Below are positions 61,190 to 64,000 of a stretch of DNA of 64,000 bases, piece after piece. The stretch covers positions 1-64,000 of the forward strand of contig JAPLHB010000112.1 in NCBI GenBank assembly GCA_026389845.1, read 5' to 3'. Every line of letters begins with the position of its first letter. Positions within the stretch are counted from its first letter, which is position 1. A program made the translations under genes and the position numbers. Under the pieces are notes generated by a model that was given only the letters and a program-made list of their open reading frames with translations, had not been told where the DNA came from and ran no database searches. Source of the stretch: Chloroflexota bacterium. Its GTDB lineage: Bacteria; Chloroflexota; Anaerolineae; CG2-30-64-16.

Positions 61190-61369
61190 ATGCCGAAGGA
61201 AAAAGACTCGCTACAGGGCATAAGCAAGTCCGTGGAGAAAGCCCCGACGTTCTACAGCAAACGCTGTCCCCACTGCGGCAGCACGGAGTTCGAGTGGGTC
61301 GTGCGCGAGGGACGCCGGGTCGAGGTCTGCGAAAAATGCGGCCACGCTATTGAAACAGAGAAACGCTAA
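61190..61369 (+). CDS. Small zinc-ribbon protein, related to the previous one
   Basis: 59 residues from ATG with AAAGGAG upstream. Basic N-terminal helix (MPKEKDSLQGISKSVEKAP), then CPHCGSTEFEWV...VCEKCGHAIE. The zinc ribbon is the same length and pattern as in the neighbour, so the two are probably duplicates. Kept as real because of the ribosome-binding site, paired cysteines and tight spacing. Confidence 0.75.
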   Translation: MPKEKDSLQGISKSVEKAPTFYSKRCPHCGSTEFEWVVREGRRVEVCEKCGHAIETEKR

Positions 61370-61390
61370 GCCGACGAGAGGAGCCAAACC

Positions 61391-62695
61391 ATGTCAATCG
61401 CAGACTGGACGGTGATGATCTACATGGCCGGTGACAACGGCCGCATTCTTACCGGAATGGAAGGCGCCGGCTACGACGACCTGGCCGAGATGAAGCGCGT
61501 CGGGTCGAGCGACCGGCTGCACATCCTGGCCCAGTTCGACACCCTCAGCGACAAGACGACGCGGCGCTTTCGGCTGCGCCGGGGCACGCCGTTGGCGCAG
61601 GACATCATCCCGCCGATCCTGCCGGAGACCAACACCGGCGATCCGCGCTTCCTGGAGGATTTCGTGGCGTGGGGCATGAGCCAGTACCCCGCCCAACACA
61701 CCCTGTTGGTGCTTTGGAACCACGGCAACGGCTGGGACGATGAGGATATCTACCAGATCTCGCGGGCAGCCCGTGTGCCGACAACCTATGTTTCGCGCGA
61801 TGACAGCCGGGCCATCGCCACACAAGGAGGCGGCCGGAAGGCGCTCTTCCGCAGCACTCTCATCGCCATGCCGGAGACGGCCGCGGCAGGCGGCGATCGG
61901 GGCATCCTCTACGATGACACCGCGGTGGACTTCCTGGACAACAACGAGCTGAAAGCGGTGCTGGCGAGCATCACGGCCAGACGCAAGGGGGTCAAGCTCG
62001 ATATCCTGGGCATGGACGCCTGCCTGATGAGCATGGTCGAGATCGCCTACCAGGTGCGCGACGGCTGCAGCCTGTGCGTCGGCTCCGAAGAGGCAGAGCC
62101 GATGGCCGGCTGGCCCTATCACACCATCCTGGGCGAGCTGATGAAGTCTCCGGCCCTTGCGCCGTCCCAACTGGCCAGGGTCATCGTCGAGAAGTTCATC
62201 GCCTCCTACGACCGGGGCTACTTCAGCGAAAACGCCACCCAGGCCGCCCTCGACGTCGGGCAGATCGAAGCGGTGGGCCAGGCGGTGGACCGGCTCGCCG
62301 GCGTCCTGCTCGACCACATCGGCGATATGGAGCTGCTGGTGGCCGTAGACGCCGCCCAGGGAGCCGCTCAAAAATTCCGGCGAGACGAGGATTACGTGGA
62401 CCTGGTTGACTTCTGCGGAAAGCTCCAGGCCGGCGCCCAGGCCCAGGCCGACGTGGCCGCGGTGGCCGGCGCGATCGTGAGCCTGTTGACGCCGGGGGAG
62501 GGTCGCCCCGTGCTCGCCGCCAAGACGGTCGGTTCCGGGGTCAAGGCGGCCAAGGGCCTTTCGATCTTCTTCCCGCCGCGGGGCTGCGACCCGGCCAGCG
62601 GCATCGGCCAGCTCTACAAAACCCTCGACTTCAGCGCGAAATACCGCTGGGATGACTTCCTTTTCCGTTTCTACGCCAAGACTCATCCAGCGTAG
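61391..62695 (+). CDS. Clostripain-family (C11) cysteine peptidase
   Basis: 434 residues, no signal peptide, so cytoplasmic as encoded. Opens with the family motif WTVMIYMAGDN; catalytic H111 in LVLWNHGNGWDD and nucleophile C211 in ILGMDACLMSMVEIAYQ. The region between (about 125-175) may hold the self-cleavage site. Clostripain-type enzymes cut after Arg or Lys and belong, like CHAT, to clan CD. Last gene of the operon. Confidence 0.92.
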   Translation: MSIADWTVMIYMAGDNGRILTGMEGAGYDDLAEMKRVGSSDRLHILAQFDTLSDKTTRRFRLRRGTPLAQDIIPPILPETNTGDPRFLEDFVAWGMSQYPAQHTLLVLWNHGNGWDDEDIYQISRAARVPTTYVSRDDSRAIATQGGGRKALFRSTLIAMPETAAAGGDRGILYDDTAVDFLDNNELKAVLASITARRKGVKLDILGMDACLMSMVEIAYQVRDGCSLCVGSEEAEPMAGWPYHTILGELMKSPALAPSQLARVIVEKFIASYDRGYFSENATQAALDVGQIEAVGQAVDRLAGVLLDHIGDMELLVAVDAAQGAAQKFRRDEDYVDLVDFCGKLQAGAQAQADVAAVAGAIVSLLTPGEGRPVLAAKTVGSGVKAAKGLSIFFPPRGCDPASGIGQLYKTLDFSAKYRWDDFLFRFYAKTHPA

Positions 62696-62707
62696 AGGAC
62701 GACCTGT

Positions 62708-62740
62708 AGACACCTGGTTTCTGCGAGAAACCGGGTGTCT
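62708..62740. terminator. Hairpin after the C11 gene
   Basis: AGACACCTGGTTTCT, GCG loop, AGAAACCGGGTGTCT: 15-bp stem with one G-T pair, 12 nt after the stop codon. It lacks a T-run; it could be a terminator or a palindromic repeat unit. Confidence 0.5.
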
Positions 62741-62743
62741 GCG

Positions 62744-63021
62744 TTATCGTAATCCCACCGTCCCCCGCCACGCCAGCACCACCTCGCCCCGCGCATCCGT
62801 CAGCGAAAGCGACACCTCGCCCTGGGTCGGCACCGCGTCGGTGAACGCGAACGATTCGTTGAAGGGCTGCGTCGGGTTGATCGTCACCGGCCGGTTGATC
62901 GGCGCCAAACCGGGCACGGTGAGCTTGAGCTGCCCACGCACTGCCGCGGTGGGGAAGACGCCCACGCGCAGGGCGTTGCCCGCCGGCGCCAGGCTCACCG
63001 CACCGGCCGCCGTCGCCACCC
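62744..63021 (-). pseudogene. 3' fragment of an unrecognised gene
   Basis: About 85 codons of a beta-rich protein end (APAGNALRVGVFPTAAVRG, NPTQPFNESFAFTDAVPTQG, SLTDARGEVVLAWRGTVGLR), cut at about 63021 by transposase sequence. It looks like the last domain of an exported beta-sandwich protein; no start and no identity can be given. Confidence 0.5.
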
Positions 63022-63251
63022 TGCGCCGCGACTTCCGCGCCACCCTGGCCTACTATCGCATCCAGCAACAGCACCCGGACTGGCACCGACGCCATCTTCG
63101 TACGACCAGCCGCCTGGAGCGCTTCAATCGGACCTTACGTCGGCACATCTGCATCGCTGGCGCCTATCACTCAGACGAGGGTATTCTGGCCGTCATCGCC
63201 CAGGAAGCTGATTATCGCTATCCCGTCGGGCAGCCATCGGCACAACCATGA
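63022..63251 (+). mobile_element. Transposase 3' remnant (mutator/IS256 type)
   Basis: The frame RRDFRATLAYYRIQQQHPDW, TTSRLERFNRTLRRH, AYHSDEGILAVIAQEADY matches the C-terminal end of mutator-type transposases (N/S-x-LER-N motif). No 5' half and no terminal inverted repeats are visible, so this is dead debris that interrupts the fragment on the other strand. Confidence 0.7.
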
Positions 63252-63290
63252 CACAGATTTTCCACCGAAAGCGGTACACTATCACCAATC

Positions 63291-63319
63291 TTGACGCCGA
63301 TGTCGCATAGCGGTAGAAT
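63291..63319 (+). promoter_or_regulatory. Promoter of the TIR-like/STAND gene
   Basis: TTGACG (63291-63296), exactly 17 nt, TAGAAT (63314-63319), about 70 nt before the GTG start. Confidence 0.6.
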
Positions 63320-63387
63320 AGATTTGTTAGGAAAGTTTGCGGTTGCCGCGGTCCGTGTGATACGTCGATTGACGAGCGAGGCCACCT

Positions 63388-64000
63388 GTGGTCGAGCGCG
63401 ACGAGCAGCAGTACGATCTCTTTCTCTTTTACGCAGACTCCGATCGCGCTTGGGTCGAGGGTTATTTGTTGGATGCCCTCCGCCAGGCTGGCGTGCGGTA
63501 CATCACGGAGGCGGCGTTCACTTTGGGCGCGCCGCGCCTGATTGAGTTTGAACGGGCTACTCGGCAAAGCCGCCGCACGCTGCTCATCCTCTCACAGGCC
63601 TACGTGGGAGAACAGCTCAGCCAGTTTGTGGATGTACTGGCTCAGAGCTATGGACTGGAAACCACGACTTGGCCCGTCATCCCGCTGATTCGGGAGCGGG
63701 TCGAATTGCCATCCCGCCTGGCGATGTTGGTGCCACTCGATGCTACCATTCCTGCCGAGTGGCCGCACATCACGGAACGTCTCTGCGAATTCCTCAAATG
63801 CCCTCCCCCCGGCCCGGCCCCCAAGCCGCCGTGTCCGTACCCCGGCATGGTGCCGTTCGCCGAAGCTGATGCGGGGTACTTTTTTGGCCGCGACTCCGAG
63901 ATTCGGGAGCTTCTGGAGTCATTGCGTCTGCACCCGTTTCTGACGGTCATCGGCCCGTCAGGCAGCGGCAAATCATCCCTGGTTTTCGCCGGCCTGGTGC
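63388..64000 (+). CDS. TIR-like / STAND NTPase protein, 5' part (runs off the window)
   Basis: 204 codons from GTG (GAGG 6 nt upstream), open to the end. Residues about 9-130 form a TIR-like domain ([46 protein letters not shown]); the usual Trp and catalytic Glu after the LSQAY strand are not evident, so it may signal by binding and not by cleaving NAD. A Pro-rich linker leads to an nSTAND-type ATPase starting [20 protein letters not shown] with Walker [10 protein letters not shown]. Such proteins often end in WD40 or TPR sensors. Confidence 0.85.
   Translation, partial: MVERDEQQYDLFLFYADSDRAWVEGYLLDALRQAGVRYITEAAFTLGAPRLIEFERATRQSRRTLLILSQAYVGEQLSQFVDVLAQSYGLETTTWPVIPLIRERVELPSRLAMLVPLDATIPAEWPHITERLCEFLKCPPPGPAPKPPCPYPGMVPFAEADAGYFFGRDSEIRELLESLRLHPFLTVIGPSGSGKSSLVFAGLV

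Noticed and set aside
62652-63251. 199-codon protein on the plus strand
   Set aside because: Only the last 75 codons match anything (transposase end); the rest is antisense to the gene fragment on the minus strand.

Overview
The window is GC-rich bacterial chromosome and most resembles Chloroflexota of the Anaerolineae/Caldilineae kind. The reasons are secreted proteins with Thr-Pro-Ala linkers and a YLPLVLRN-type motif, many GT-C membrane glycosyltransferases, a long-form hibernation factor, clan CD peptidases, and many interspersed palindromic and heptanucleotide repeats. This is inference from gene style; there is no rRNA or marker gene to place it firmly.

Layout. 1-624: the 5' part of a fatty acid desaturase with an in-frame amber codon. 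663-7074: a compact type I restriction-modification operon (hsdR, a four-helix-bundle gene, hsdS, hsdM, a small membrane protein) with ATGA-type overlaps and a good promoter. 7.1-14.2 kb: an accessory stretch (TIGR04076 protein, UGT-like glycosyltransferase, CPBP protease, DapB-like reductase, alpha/beta hydrolase, deoxyribosyltransferase-like protein, nucleotidyltransferase pair) containing two broken copies of a histidine kinase 3' end. 14.2-20.8 kb: two OmpR-type two-component systems, a DUF4405-like membrane protein and a secreted repeat protein whose promoter carries 11-bp direct repeats typical of OmpR/PhoB regulators. 21.1-31.8 kb: an RND efflux pair, an SH3/beta-propeller protein, a NarL-type two-component system, an M1 metallopeptidase and hibernation factor HPF. 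32-51.3 kb: a cell-surface glycan region with LMW phosphatase, GT2, GT4 and GT-C transferases, DUF2079 protein, flippase-like protein, epimerase, sugar aminotransferase, hexapeptide acyltransferase and Gfo/Idh oxidoreductase. 51.3-55.4 kb: glycolate-oxidase-like glcD/glcF and two GNAT enzymes. 55.6-58.5 kb: a papain-like secreted protease and a decayed toxin-antitoxin pair. 58.6-59.1 kb: a tRNA operon Pro(TGG)-Gly(TCC)-Ile2(CAT). 59.2-62.7 kb: a CHAT protease, two tiny zinc ribbons and a clostripain-family protease in one operon. 62.7-64 kb: transposase debris and the start of a TIR-like/STAND ATPase gene that runs off the window.

Three things stand out. The tRNA-Ile2(CAT) gene is split by a 206-nt group I intron whose core closely resembles the Azoarcus tRNA-Ile intron but which sits 5' of the anticodon. 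The glycan region is riddled with tandem 7-bp repeats and palindromic repeats that lie inside coding frames without breaking them. The CHAT / zinc-ribbon / zinc-ribbon / C11 operon, next to a TIR-like/STAND gene, looks like an uncharacterised two-protease signalling or defence module.

Start codons were chosen from ribosome-binding sites, 4-nt overlaps and family alignment, so several genes are shorter than their maximal open frame. The large antisense frames across the GC-rich genes were treated as shadows.
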